Source: Microcosmobacter sp040493455
Lineage (GTDB): Bacteria > Bacteroidota > Bacteroidia > Flavobacteriales > Flavobacteriaceae
Direction of reading: 5' to 3'
Assembly: GCF_040493455.1 (NCBI RefSeq)
Contig: NZ_JANFDA010000004.1
Coordinates: 186,001-250,000 of the forward strand
Length of the DNA stretch: 64,000 nt
Shown: in pieces, positions 1 through 9,011 of the stretch
How positions within the stretch are numbered: the stretch's first letter is position 1
How the letters are laid out: each line of letters starts with the position of its first letter
Program-made: the position numbers and the translations under genes
The notes under the pieces: model-generated
What the model was told of the DNA's origin: nothing
What the model saw: the letters and a program-made list of their open reading frames with translations, nothing else
The model's database searches: none

Positions 1-250
1 CTATTTTGAAGCCTTTGACGAACCGTGGAAAGATGCTCACAATGAAAAAGGTTCCGAAAATCATTTTGGTCTATTTACTGTCGATGGTAAAGCCAAATAT
101 GCATTATGGGATTTGGTAGACAAAGGTGTTTTTGATGGATTAACAAGAGATGGAAATACCATTACCAAAACATACGATGGTGACGAAAAAATGCTCTTGA
201 AAGATGTGCTATTGCCAGCAACAAAAGAGGAATTAGTCCTTGAGGAGTAA
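1..250 (+). CDS. GH17 family glucan hydrolase, C-terminal fragment
   Basis: This is the 3' end of a gene cut by the window edge; the frame is open from base 2 and stops with TAA at 248-250. The 82 visible residues begin with YFEAFDEPWK, the conserved end of the GH17 (beta/alpha)8 barrel, and continue with HFGLFTVDGKAKY. GH17 enzymes cut beta-1,3-glucans such as laminarin. The tail after the barrel (about residues 40-82) carries no recognised domain. The next gene starts 12 bases on, so it heads or continues the beta-glucan operon that runs to 6247. Whether it is secreted or a lipoprotein cannot be seen because the N-terminus lies outside the window. Confidence 0.85.
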   Translation, partial: YFEAFDEPWKDAHNEKGSENHFGLFTVDGKAKYALWDLVDKGVFDGLTRDGNTITKTYDGDEKMLLKDVLLPATKEELVLEE

Positions 251-261
251 AACATAAAACT

Positions 262-1749
262 ATGAACCTTAAAAATTATTTAACAATACTTGTTTTTATC
301 ATTATGAGTTCTTGTGCTGAAGAGGAAGCAAAACAATTGAATGCTAGCGTTTACGAAACCTCTGCAAGTGGTAATAAGCTTACCCTAATTGAAACATTTG
401 AAGAAAGTGACAGTACACAACACATTAAAATCCTTCCAGAGAAAGAACTACAAACAATTTCAGGTTTTGGAGGTGCATTCACAGAATCTTCTGCCTATCT
501 GTTAAATAAGTTAAGTAAGGAAAATAGAGACAAAATTTTGCAAGCCTATTTTGCTAAAGATGGTGCTAGATATTCGCTCACCAGAACACACATGAATTCC
601 TGTGACTTTTCTTTAAATCAATATTCATACACACCTACTGAAGACAAAGAGTTAAAAGACTTTTCTGTTAAGGAAGATATGGACGATTTAATCCCGATGA
701 TCAAAGATGCCATGGCTACCTCTGAAGATGGGTTCAAGATTTTCGCATCTCCTTGGACAGCACCACCATGGATGAAAGACAACAAACATTGGGTTGGTGG
801 TAAGCTACTACCAGAGTACTACGATACTTGGGCTTTATTCTTTTCAAAATATTTAGATGCTTACAAAGCTGAAGGTATAGATATATGGGGATTCACAGTT
901 GAAAATGAACCGCACGGAAATGGTAACAACTGGGAAAGCATGCACTTTTCGCCTAAAGAGATGACAGACTTTGTTGAATTTCATTTAGGTCCTAAACTAG
1001 AAGCTGATGGCTATGGTGATAAAATCATATTAGGATATGATCAAAACCGAGCTGGATTAAAAGAATGGGTTGATGAAATGTATAGAGATGAATCGTCTTC
1101 AAAATATTTCGATGGAACCGCAATCCACTGGTATGAAAGCACCTATGAAGTTTTTCCAGAAGCCTTGCAATACGCTCATCAAAAAGCACCAGACAAATAC
1201 TTAATAGAAACTGAAGGCTGTGTAGATTCTGAAGTCCCAAAATGGCAAGATGATGCCTGGTATTGGGCCAAAGAAGCTACAGATTGGGGCTGGGATTGGG
1301 CAGCAGAACACGAAAAATATTTACACCCAAAATATTCGCCTGTAAATCGCTATGCTAGAGATATTATTGGCTGCCTAAACAATTGGGTTGATGGTTGGGT
1401 CGATTGGAATATGGTACTCGATAGACAAGGAGGTCCAAATTGGTTTGAGAACTGGTGCGTTGCACCAGTAATTGTAGACCCAGATAATGATGAAGTTTAC
1501 TTCACACCATTATACTACGTGATGGCTCACTTCAGTAAATATATAAGACCAGAAGCCAAAGTTATTGGCATTGAAAACTCAGATGAATCACTACAAGTAA
1601 CTGCTGCAAAAAACCCAGATGGTTCAATAGCTGTAGTAGTATTTAATGAGACAAAAGATCCTAAGCAATTCACGTTGTCTTTAGGAGATAAAACAAAAGC
1701 TGTGAGTATCCCAGGTCAAGCTTTACAAACCATTATGATAACCAACTAA
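262..1749 (+). CDS. GH30 family beta-glucanase/glucosylceramidase-like lipoprotein
   Basis: A 495-residue glycoside hydrolase of family GH30. The N-terminus is a short hydrophobic stretch ending in MSSC (Cys18), a lipobox, so the protein is probably surface- or periplasm-anchored. The barrel shows the GH30 landmarks: ISGFGGAFTES near residues 66-76, the acid/base Glu216 in TVENEP, and the likely nucleophile Glu318 in ETEGC. A C-terminal beta-sandwich (about 430-495) fits the family. Related bacterial enzymes act on beta-1,6- or beta-1,3-glucosidic links; between two GH17 genes the substrate is most likely a branched laminarin, with the 1,6 side links as its target. It lies 11 bases after the upstream GH17 fragment and 10 bases before a sugar transporter. 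Family assignment is firm; exact linkage is inferred. Confidence 0.92.
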   Translation: MNLKNYLTILVFIIMSSCAEEEAKQLNASVYETSASGNKLTLIETFEESDSTQHIKILPEKELQTISGFGGAFTESSAYLLNKLSKENRDKILQAYFAKDGARYSLTRTHMNSCDFSLNQYSYTPTEDKELKDFSVKEDMDDLIPMIKDAMATSEDGFKIFASPWTAPPWMKDNKHWVGGKLLPEYYDTWALFFSKYLDAYKAEGIDIWGFTVENEPHGNGNNWESMHFSPKEMTDFVEFHLGPKLEADGYGDKIILGYDQNRAGLKEWVDEMYRDESSSKYFDGTAIHWYESTYEVFPEALQYAHQKAPDKYLIETEGCVDSEVPKWQDDAWYWAKEATDWGWDWAAEHEKYLHPKYSPVNRYARDIIGCLNNWVDGWVDWNMVLDRQGGPNWFENWCVAPVIVDPDNDEVYFTPLYYVMAHFSKYIRPEAKVIGIENSDESLQVTAAKNPDGSIAVVVFNETKDPKQFTLSLGDKTKAVSIPGQALQTIMITN

Positions 1750-1759
1750 ATCAAAGTAT

Positions 1760-3190
1760 ATGTCACAATATAAAACCGCAGCCAAAGATAAAGTCCCTTT
1801 AGGACAAAAAGCAGCATTTGGTGCAGGGCATTTGGTTTTAAACCTATACCCTGGAGCATTAGGCTTTTTTATGTTCTTTTTACTGACTGCTTTTGGCATG
1901 GATCCATTTTTAGCAGGGCTTTTAGGAGGGTTGCCTCGATTTTTTGATGCGATTACCGACCCAATAATGGGGTTTATTTCAGACAACACAAGCTCTAAAT
2001 GGGGAAGAAGAAGACCATACATATTAATTGGTGGAATTCTGAGTGCAATCACTTTTGTTCTTCTCTGGCAGCTCGACGAAAACAATTCTTCGGATTATAA
2101 CTTTTGGTACTTTCTTATTATGTCTATGGTCTTCCTCATCGGAAATACCATGTTTGCAACACCATTAGTTGGTCTTGGTTATGAAATGACCTCAGATTAT
2201 AACGAACGAACACGTTTAATGGCATTTTCTCAAACCGTTGGTTTAATCGCATGGGTAATAGTGCCTTGGTTTTGGGTAATTATTGCTGATCCAGATATTT
2301 TCAGTAATCAAGCAGAAGGTGTTAGAACAATGGCTATTTATGTCGGAGTAGCTTGTTTATTTCTCGGTCTTTTACCAGCTATTTTTTGCAGAGGTATTGA
2401 TGCTTCGCACATGGGAAATAGAAAGAAATTAACTCTTAAAACTATTTTCAGCAATTTAAAAGATTTGTTTGGTAGTATAAAAGAAGCTGTAAAGAATAAG
2501 CCCTTTATGAAATTATGTGGTGCTACTTTTTTAGTATTTAACGGATATCAAATTGTGGCATCTTTTAGCTTTTTCATTTTCGTTTTTTACATTTTTAATG
2601 GAAGTTATGATGCCACATCCACTTGGCCTGCTTGGTTTAGTTCTATTGGAGCATTGGTTTCTGCATTTCTAGTAATTCCTATTGTATCAAAAATGGCTAC
2701 AAAATGGGGTAAAAAGAACGCTTTTATAATATCAACTGCTCTTTCGATCGTGGGTTATCTAATGAAGTGGTGGGCGTTTACTCCCGATAATGTGTGGCTT
2801 TCTTTCATTCCAATCCCTTTAATGTCATTTGGTCTAGGAAGTTTATTCACTTTAATGATGAGCATGACTGCAGATGTTTGTGATCTCGATGAGCTTGTTA
2901 ATGGAATGCCAAGGAAAGAAGGAACTTTTGGAGCATTGTATTGGTGGGTTGTAAAACTAGGACAAGGATTGGCTTTAGTTTTAGGCGGTCTTGTATTAAA
3001 ATTAATAGGATTTGATGGAAATGCTGCAACTCAAACAGCAGATACTTTAACAAAATTAAGAATCGCTGATATAATTATCCCAGTAGTGACAGCAGGATTG
3101 GCTATTTGGGTTATGTGGAAATATAGTCTATCTGAAGAAAGAGCAAAAGAAATTAAGGCTCAGTTAGAGGAAAGAAGAGGAGTATTGTAA
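1760..3190 (+). CDS. GPH-family (MFS) sugar symporter, copy 1
   Basis: A 476-residue integral membrane protein of the glycoside-pentoside-hexuronide:cation symporter branch of the MFS, with about 12 hydrophobic segments. The family signature is clear at residues 60-87 (RFFDAITDP, then SDNTSSKWGRRRP). A second typical element, MSMTADVCDLDE, lies in the C-terminal half and is shared with the paralogue at 3901. The protein should import a sugar or short glucan oligosaccharide across the inner membrane by cation symport. It sits 10 bases after the GH30 gene, so the likely cargo is glucose or beta-gluco-oligosaccharide released outside the cytoplasm. Transport direction and ion are family knowledge and not visible here. 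Confidence 0.9.
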   Translation: MSQYKTAAKDKVPLGQKAAFGAGHLVLNLYPGALGFFMFFLLTAFGMDPFLAGLLGGLPRFFDAITDPIMGFISDNTSSKWGRRRPYILIGGILSAITFVLLWQLDENNSSDYNFWYFLIMSMVFLIGNTMFATPLVGLGYEMTSDYNERTRLMAFSQTVGLIAWVIVPWFWVIIADPDIFSNQAEGVRTMAIYVGVACLFLGLLPAIFCRGIDASHMGNRKKLTLKTIFSNLKDLFGSIKEAVKNKPFMKLCGATFLVFNGYQIVASFSFFIFVFYIFNGSYDATSTWPAWFSSIGALVSAFLVIPIVSKMATKWGKKNAFIISTALSIVGYLMKWWAFTPDNVWLSFIPIPLMSFGLGSLFTLMMSMTADVCDLDELVNGMPRKEGTFGALYWWVVKLGQGLALVLGGLVLKLIGFDGNAATQTADTLTKLRIADIIIPVVTAGLAIWVMWKYSLSEERAKEIKAQLEERRGVL

Positions 3191-3231
3191 TACTCTTGAA
3201 TAATTTATAAGTAATTAAATAAAATATTAAG

Positions 3232-3867
3232 ATGTCGGCAAAAATAATAATCATAGCAATAGGAGTTTTACTTACTTTAATTGCAGTACTTGGCAGTATA
3301 AAAATAAACTCACATAAAAGACTCCTCAATACTAAGATTGGAATACCTATGGGCATCATTGGTGTTTTAATGATGATGTTTGGAAGTTATTCTTCAGAAT
3401 TTGTGAATTACAACAATCAACTTGAACAAGTTTCCATTGGGAATAAACTAAAGATTGAGGGACCAGTTGAAACAGTTAAAGTGGTTTCTCCTATAGATAA
3501 AGATTCCGTAGATTGTCGTATTCTCACTATGGGTGTTTATCCAGAATCTCATAAAAAAGACATATGGGTATTAATAAGACCTACAGATGATAGATATTAC
3601 CCGCAATCAGATCACACAAATACTTCCTATAAAAGAGATGGAGAATGGCAAGTTGTTACTCGTTTTGGTGGTGATAAAGGAGAAGCTTATGATCTAATTA
3701 TCTATGAAGCAGATTCTACAGCTTCGTCTTTTTTTAGTAATACAATAGTCAAATGGAAAGAGGCTGACAACTATCCTGGTTTAAAATTAGAAGAAATTCC
3801 AAATGGAGCTAATGAAGTGGAACGACTTGTTGTTCATACAAGGAAAAACTGTAGAGGTGTTTTCTAA
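3232..3867 (+). CDS. Small membrane protein of unknown function inside glucan operon
   Basis: A 211-residue protein that I do not recognise. Two hydrophobic segments (about residues 3-22 and 38-53) form an N-terminal hairpin. They are followed by a soluble domain of about 155 residues rich in beta-strand-like alternation (for example VDCRILTMGVYPESHKKDIW, then IWVLIRP). There is no catalytic motif I can name. It is co-directional and lies 41 bases after one GPH transporter and 33 bases before the other, so it is almost certainly in the operon. It could be a transporter-associated or envelope-sensing protein, but the sequence gives no direct support for either. Codon use looks like its neighbours. 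Confidence 0.75.
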   Translation: MSAKIIIIAIGVLLTLIAVLGSIKINSHKRLLNTKIGIPMGIIGVLMMMFGSYSSEFVNYNNQLEQVSIGNKLKIEGPVETVKVVSPIDKDSVDCRILTMGVYPESHKKDIWVLIRPTDDRYYPQSDHTNTSYKRDGEWQVVTRFGGDKGEAYDLIIYEADSTASSFFSNTIVKWKEADNYPGLKLEEIPNGANEVERLVVHTRKNCRGVF

Positions 3868-3900
3868 TGAAAATCTCATTAAATGCTATAAATCTTAATA

Positions 3901-5331
3901 ATGATTAAACCACATAAAAATAGAGTTTCATTTGATCAAAAGGTTGCATTCGGGATAGGCATGTTAGCCAATCAAATGTTTCCTGCTATTTTGGCAATTT
4001 TTATGGTCGTTCTTGTTCAAGATCTAGGCTTCCCAGGATGGATGTGGGGAGTTCTTTTCTTCTTACCAAGAATATTTGATGCTATAACAGACCCTATCAT
4101 GGGCTTTATTTCTGACAACACAAAATCTCGTTGGGGAAGAAGAAGGCAATATGTCTTCGTTGGAGCAATCATCATGGGTATATCATTTGCTATTATGTGG
4201 CAATTGTACAGGGAAAATGGGATTAATTATAACTTTACTTATTTCCTTATCTGGTCTTTTGTTTTTTATTTAGGCCTAACCATATTTAGTGTTCCTTACG
4301 TTGCTATGGGTTATGAAATGAGTGATGATTTTCACGAGCGTACAGATATAATGGCTGTTGCTCAATGGATCGGACAATGGGCTTGGGTTATTGCGCCATG
4401 GTTTTGGGTTATTATGTACGATAAAGGTTGGTTTGATTCTGCTGACATAGCAACACGAGAATTAGCTATTTGGGTTGGTGTTGTCTGCATGCTATTTGCC
4501 ATGGTTCCAGCAATTTTTATTAAAAGTAAATCAACTTTAAATGAGGACTATACTCCATTGACCGCTAAAAATATTGGACGTAGTTTAAAGAAAATTTTCA
4601 ACAGCTTTAAAGAAGCATTTCAATCAAAACCTTTCAGAAAGCTTTGTGTCGCAACCTTTTTCGTTTTCAATGCATTTAATACTGTAGCAGCATTCTCGTT
4701 CTTTATTATTGTTTATCATTTGTTTAACGGTGATGCTGGTGATGCTGGTATATGGCCTACACTTTTTGGAAGTATAGGTGCTTTAGCTACTACATTTTTG
4801 GTCATTCCAATTATCACTAAAGTATCTAAGATGATAGGTAAAAAGAAAACCTTTATGATTTCTCAAGGTATTTCTCTTATAGGGTACATAATGCTCTGGT
4901 TCCTATTTATTCCTGGAAAACCTTACATGTTCATTTTTGCACTCCCTTTTTTCTCTTTTGGTATTGGTAGTCTCTTTACTCTTATGATGTCAATGACTGC
5001 TGATGTCATTGATCTAGATGAGTTAAAGACTGGGAAGAGAAGAGAAGGAATTTTCGGTGCTATTTATTGGTGGATGGTTAAATTCGGTTTTGCCATTGCT
5101 GGGCTGTTAAGTGGAGCCATTATGTCTATGGTGGGCTTTGATCCAGATGTAGCCATTCAGACAAATTCTGCTATTACAGGTTTAAGAGTATTTTATTCTG
5201 GATTGCCAATAGCTGGTACATTAATAGCCATGTTAGTAATGAGGAATTACAGCGTTACGGAAGAACGAGCTGAAGAAATTAAATTACAACTCATTGAACG
5301 ACGAGAAGAATTAACATTAATAACAACTTAA
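3901..5331 (+). CDS. GPH-family (MFS) sugar symporter, copy 2
   Basis: A second GPH-type cation symporter, also 476 residues, clearly paralogous to the one at 1760. Residues 57-82 repeat the signature (RIFDAITDPIMGF, then SDNTKSRWGRRR), and the C-terminal half has MSMTADVIDLDELKTG. Both copies end in a similar charged tail (EERAEEIKLQLIERR here). About 12 membrane segments are expected. The two copies probably import different beta-glucan breakdown products, for example disaccharide and longer oligomer, or arose by duplication for dose. It precedes the cytoplasmic-looking GH17 gene by 10 bases, which fits import of oligosaccharides followed by cleavage inside the cell. Confidence 0.9.
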   Translation: MIKPHKNRVSFDQKVAFGIGMLANQMFPAILAIFMVVLVQDLGFPGWMWGVLFFLPRIFDAITDPIMGFISDNTKSRWGRRRQYVFVGAIIMGISFAIMWQLYRENGINYNFTYFLIWSFVFYLGLTIFSVPYVAMGYEMSDDFHERTDIMAVAQWIGQWAWVIAPWFWVIMYDKGWFDSADIATRELAIWVGVVCMLFAMVPAIFIKSKSTLNEDYTPLTAKNIGRSLKKIFNSFKEAFQSKPFRKLCVATFFVFNAFNTVAAFSFFIIVYHLFNGDAGDAGIWPTLFGSIGALATTFLVIPIITKVSKMIGKKKTFMISQGISLIGYIMLWFLFIPGKPYMFIFALPFFSFGIGSLFTLMMSMTADVIDLDELKTGKRREGIFGAIYWWMVKFGFAIAGLLSGAIMSMVGFDPDVAIQTNSAITGLRVFYSGLPIAGTLIAMLVMRNYSVTEERAEEIKLQLIERREELTLITT

Positions 5332-5341
5332 TAAAATAAAA

Positions 5342-6247
5342 ATGTCATACAGAGAAGGACGCCTTGTAGGTGTTAAGGATAAGTTTTCGCAACACATCGG
5401 AGTTGAGTTTGACAAATACTCAGATGAAGATTTAGTGAATCTCTGGCATGAAACGTTAAAAAACGGCATGCATGGAATTTGCTTCAGTATGTATGAAGAT
5501 GGCCAAGAGCCAGGCGACACGATTACTATTGAGCAAGTTGAAAGACGTGTAAAAATCCTAAAACCTTATACGAAATGGATTCGCTCCTTTTCATGTATTG
5601 AAGGCAACGAGCACATCCCAAGAATTGCAAAAAAACATGGCATAAAAACTTTGGTAGGTGCATGGCTTGGAGATGATTTTGAAAAAAATGAAGAAGAAAT
5701 TGAAGCACTCATCCAATTAGCCAATGAGGGCCATGTAGATATTGCTGCAGTAGGTAATGAAGTATTGTACAGAAAAGATTTAACCGAACAGCAACTATTA
5801 GATTATATCTATCGTGTTAAAGCTGCATTGCCAAATGTAGAAGTCGGCTATGTGGATGCTTACTATGAGTTTTCTAATAGACCTGCAATAACAGAGGCAT
5901 GCGATGTGATTTTATCTAACTGTTATCCATATTGGGAAGGCTGTAGTATAGAATATTCTCTAAACCATATGCAACAAATGTATGGTCAGGCAAAAGACGC
6001 TGGCAACGGAAAACGCGTCATCATTACAGAGACAGGATGGCCTAGTCAAGGAAGCAGCCTTAGAGGTGCACACTCCAATGCTGTTAATGCAATGAAATAT
6101 TTTATCAACGCACAAGTATGGTCGGAAGTAGATGACATCGAAATGTTCTATTTCTCATCATTTGATGAGTCTTGGAAGGTTGGAGACGAAGGTGATGTTG
6201 GAGCATATTGGGGACTTTGGGATAAAAACGAAAAACTAAAATTTTAA
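5342..6247 (+). CDS. GH17 family beta-1,3-glucan hydrolase, apparently cytoplasmic
   Basis: A 301-residue single-domain GH17 enzyme. The acid/base is Glu140 in VGNEVLYR and the nucleophile is Glu230 in ITETGWPSQG, the family signature. The chain ends FSSFDESWK, then GAYWGLWDKN, so the barrel is complete. It starts directly with MSYREGRLVGV and has no signal peptide or lipobox, unlike most GH17 laminarinases. With two inner-membrane sugar symporters upstream in the same operon, this points to cleavage or glucosyl transfer on imported oligosaccharides in the cytoplasm. It is the last gene of the operon; a 208-base gap follows. Family is certain, location is inferred from the missing signal. Confidence 0.92.
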   Translation: MSYREGRLVGVKDKFSQHIGVEFDKYSDEDLVNLWHETLKNGMHGICFSMYEDGQEPGDTITIEQVERRVKILKPYTKWIRSFSCIEGNEHIPRIAKKHGIKTLVGAWLGDDFEKNEEEIEALIQLANEGHVDIAAVGNEVLYRKDLTEQQLLDYIYRVKAALPNVEVGYVDAYYEFSNRPAITEACDVILSNCYPYWEGCSIEYSLNHMQQMYGQAKDAGNGKRVIITETGWPSQGSSLRGAHSNAVNAMKYFINAQVWSEVDDIEMFYFSSFDESWKVGDEGDVGAYWGLWDKNEKLKF

Positions 6248-6455
6248 GCTGTTTTTTGTGATAACAATAAAAAAGCATACTGATTTTAATAAAAAACATC
6301 AAAAATTAACACTTTTCACGTGTTTGTATACTTTTTGTAGTGGTAAAAAAATATGGTATCTGACCTATGGTTGATACATTTAGCCACAATAATTAAAGCT
6401 AATATCAAAGACAAAAAAAGACTAATAACTAAGTATTAATTAAAAAAATGAAACA

Positions 6456-7922
6456 ATGAAAAAAATTACTTTTCTTTTTACTCTTGTTTGTGGATTAACA
6501 ATTGGGTTTTCACAAACAACAGAGCTTCTTAATGAAACTTTCGATTCTGCTTTACCTGCAGAATGGACTAACAACACCAACCCTACGTATTTGTCCGAAA
6601 CTACTTTTGGATGGACAGGCACCGAAGGCAATCCGGCTGGAGCCATGTTTGCCTCAGGATCAGTAGATGAAGCGAACGGAACTTCAGAAGGTAGAGCATT
6701 TCAATTTCTTTATAACAATAATGCTTTTGACTATGGCAATTCTTCAAGTGTAGAGATTTCATTTGATATTAGAATTACTGGAGCTGTTACGAATGCCAAC
6801 CTACAATTTCAAACTCAGGCAGCTAGAGATGGTGGTGGTGTAGTTGTTGTTAATAACGAAAATATTCAAAATGGCGTTACTCAAGGAGTTTGGACTAATC
6901 TTACATTCAATATGACTCCAAACCCAAGTGAGTTTGATACTGATGGTACTCTACTTATTTTCTTTTTCAACTTGGCATCTGCACCGATTGGTGGTTCTGG
7001 AGGAGCTTTTGAAGTAGACAATATTGTAGTTACTGGAACAGACGCAGCTGCTCCTACATGTGATGATGGTATGCAAAATGGTGATGAAGAAGGTGTAGAT
7101 TGTGGTGGTGCTTCTTGTCCTCCTTGTGCAACAGATCCAACTGACGGCCCAGGTAATAATGGTTCAGCAGGTACAGATTTCTACATCTACAGTGAGTTAA
7201 GTGGAAATCCAAGCTCATCTGATTTTGCTGGATTTAATTTGGTAGACTTTTCTAATCCAGAAGCAGCATTTTCTCAACCAGATTTAAATGGTGATACAGT
7301 TTTAAGAGTAGACAATTTAGGATTCTTTGGAAGTGGTTTTGGTGAAAACTTTGACGCTACAGGTACTTACACTTATGTTCACATTAATTACTATGCGACG
7401 ACGTCTACAGCATTTAACTTCTCTCTAGTTGATGATTCTCTGAGTGCAACTATTTGCTGTGGTAACCCAGAAGAACCATTTTACAGATTTGGTGTTGACG
7501 AGCCTCTAGAGACTGGTCAATGGGTAAGTACTTTCATTCCATTGTCTCACTATGCGACTTTCCCTGCATTAGTAAGCGGTACTTGGGATGGTACAGACCT
7601 TAAGCAAACATTATTTACAGGTAATGGGACTGTTTTTATAGACAACCTTTATTTCAGTACATCTGACACGCTTGGTGTAGATGATTTGAGTCTTGTAAAC
7701 TTTAAAGCTTTCCCTAACCCAACAAATGATAATTGGGAAATTCTTGCTAATAGCGAGATTAAAAATATTACAATGTATGACATGTTAGGCAAGCAGGTTT
7801 TATCCTTAACACCTAACCGTAATTTTACGACTATAAAAGGTTCTGACCTAAATGACGGTATCTATTTTGCCAAAATAGAAACTGTAAGTGGTTCAGAAAC
7901 TATAAAACTTATTAAAGATTAG
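6456..7922 (+). CDS. T9SS-secreted protein with Cys-rich linker, probable glycan binding
   Basis: A 488-residue secreted protein. Residues 1-20 form a signal peptide ending GFSQ. An N-terminal beta-rich domain (about 21-195) begins LLNETFDSALPAEWTNN, a pattern common in Bacteroidota adhesins and carbohydrate-binding modules. Around residues 202-224 lies a short Cys-rich piece (CDDGMQNGDEEGVDCGG, then CPPC) that joins it to a second beta-rich domain (about 235-405). The last 70 residues (FKAFPNPT, MYDMLGKQV, DGIYFAKIE, ending KLIKD) are a type A T9SS sorting tail, so it should cross the outer membrane and be surface-attached or released. No catalytic motif is visible. Its place after the glucan operon suggests glucan binding, but this is inference. 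Confidence 0.85.
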   Translation: MKKITFLFTLVCGLTIGFSQTTELLNETFDSALPAEWTNNTNPTYLSETTFGWTGTEGNPAGAMFASGSVDEANGTSEGRAFQFLYNNNAFDYGNSSSVEISFDIRITGAVTNANLQFQTQAARDGGGVVVVNNENIQNGVTQGVWTNLTFNMTPNPSEFDTDGTLLIFFFNLASAPIGGSGGAFEVDNIVVTGTDAAAPTCDDGMQNGDEEGVDCGGASCPPCATDPTDGPGNNGSAGTDFYIYSELSGNPSSSDFAGFNLVDFSNPEAAFSQPDLNGDTVLRVDNLGFFGSGFGENFDATGTYTYVHINYYATTSTAFNFSLVDDSLSATICCGNPEEPFYRFGVDEPLETGQWVSTFIPLSHYATFPALVSGTWDGTDLKQTLFTGNGTVFIDNLYFSTSDTLGVDDLSLVNFKAFPNPTNDNWEILANSEIKNITMYDMLGKQVLSLTPNRNFTTIKGSDLNDGIYFAKIETVSGSETIKLIKD

Positions 7923-7944
7923 TTTTATTAATAATTGTGCATTA

Positions 7945-7985
7945 AGAGCGTATTCCTTTCAGTTAAAGGATACGCTCTTTTTTTT
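7945..7985 (+). terminator. Rho-independent terminator after T9SS protein gene
   Basis: Arms AGAGCGTATTCCTTT and AAAGGATACGCTCT pair with one bulged T and a short loop, followed by eight T (7978-7985). It ends the glucan-locus transcripts. It also rules out an upstream start for the LacI gene, whose open frame extends back through it. Confidence 0.88.
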
Positions 7986-8000
7986 ATTTTTACACATAGT

Positions 8001-9008
8001 ATGATGACTATAAAAGAACTCGCCAAAAAACTAAATATATCTCCTTCAACTGTATCAAAAGCGTTAAATGACAGTCCAGAGATTAGTTTACCAACAATTA
8101 AACGTGTAAAAGAAGCTGCTAAAATCTATAATTACAAACCCAATAAGGTTGCACTTAGTCTTAAGAGTAACAGCACCAAAACTATTGGAGTTATCTTACC
8201 CGATATTCTCAATCACTTCTTTGCTAAAGTGCTTTTGGGCATAGAAAAAGAAGCTACTGAAAATGGCTATAACATTATTACTTGCCTTTCAAACGAGTTC
8301 ACATCCAAAGAAAAAGATAGTCTGGAATTATTATCGAATGGCAGTGTCGATGGGTTTATTTTATCTGTTGCTGAAGAAACACAAGTCTCTAAAGAAAGTG
8401 CTCATTTTAAGTCTATAAAAGACCAAAATATCCCTTTGGTGATGTTTGATAGAGTTGCAAATGATATTGAATGCGATAAAATCATTATTGATGATTTTAA
8501 AGCTGCATATGACGCTACTAAATTCTTGATTGATAAAGGTCGAAAGCAAATCGCTTTAATCAGCAATATTGATAATCTAAGCGTGGGAAAACTTCGTTTA
8601 GACGGCTATAAAAAAGCTATTGAAGATCATCAAGAAGTTTCAACCGAAACGCTTATACTTAGTGTAGATCGTAGTGAAGACCCTCAAAAGAAAATCGCAG
8701 ATTTTCTTGATAAGCATAAAAACATCGATGGCATATTTGCCGCTGACAATACGTCTGGAGTTGTTGCTATAAATTTATCCAGAAGTAAAGGAAAATCTGT
8801 TCCAGAGGATATCTCTGTTATCGGTTTTGCTGATGCTTCTATAGCCAACTATTCGACACCAAAATTATCTACCATAAATCAACATGCAGATGAAATAGGT
8901 AGAATGTCATTAAACCTCCTCATTAAGCGATTGCATAATAAAGATGAGATAAAAAAGTATGAAACTACTGTAATTCCTGTCACAATAGATCAAAGAGAAT
9001 CGACATAA
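8001..9008 (+). CDS. LacI-family transcriptional regulator
   Basis: About 335 residues from the ATG at 8001 (a second ATG follows at 8004). The N-terminal LacI helix-turn-helix is MTIKELAKKLNIS, then STVSKALNDS, with the hinge region near residues 45-60. The rest is a periplasmic-binding-protein-like sugar sensor domain (KTIGVILPDILNHFF, then VIGFADASIANYSTP). The open frame continues upstream to 7935, but that stretch overlaps the terminator and lacks family homology, so I start at 8001. It lies downstream of the beta-glucan genes and likely represses or activates them in response to an imported gluco-oligosaccharide. No operator could be assigned with confidence. Confidence 0.93.
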   Translation: MMTIKELAKKLNISPSTVSKALNDSPEISLPTIKRVKEAAKIYNYKPNKVALSLKSNSTKTIGVILPDILNHFFAKVLLGIEKEATENGYNIITCLSNEFTSKEKDSLELLSNGSVDGFILSVAEETQVSKESAHFKSIKDQNIPLVMFDRVANDIECDKIIIDDFKAAYDATKFLIDKGRKQIALISNIDNLSVGKLRLDGYKKAIEDHQEVSTETLILSVDRSEDPQKKIADFLDKHKNIDGIFAADNTSGVVAINLSRSKGKSVPEDISVIGFADASIANYSTPKLSTINQHADEIGRMSLNLLIKRLHNKDEIKKYETTVIPVTIDQREST

Positions 9009-9011
9009 ACA

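Noticed and set aside
6308..6324. Palindrome AACAC-N7-GTGTT with central CACGTG as LacI operator
   Set aside because: Only one copy, short arms, and no second site upstream of the glucan operon to compare; too weak to call.
7935..8000. Upstream extension of the LacI regulator reading frame
   Set aside because: It runs through a strong terminator (7945-7985) and adds residues unlike any LacI N-terminus; the HTH begins right after ATG 8001/8004.
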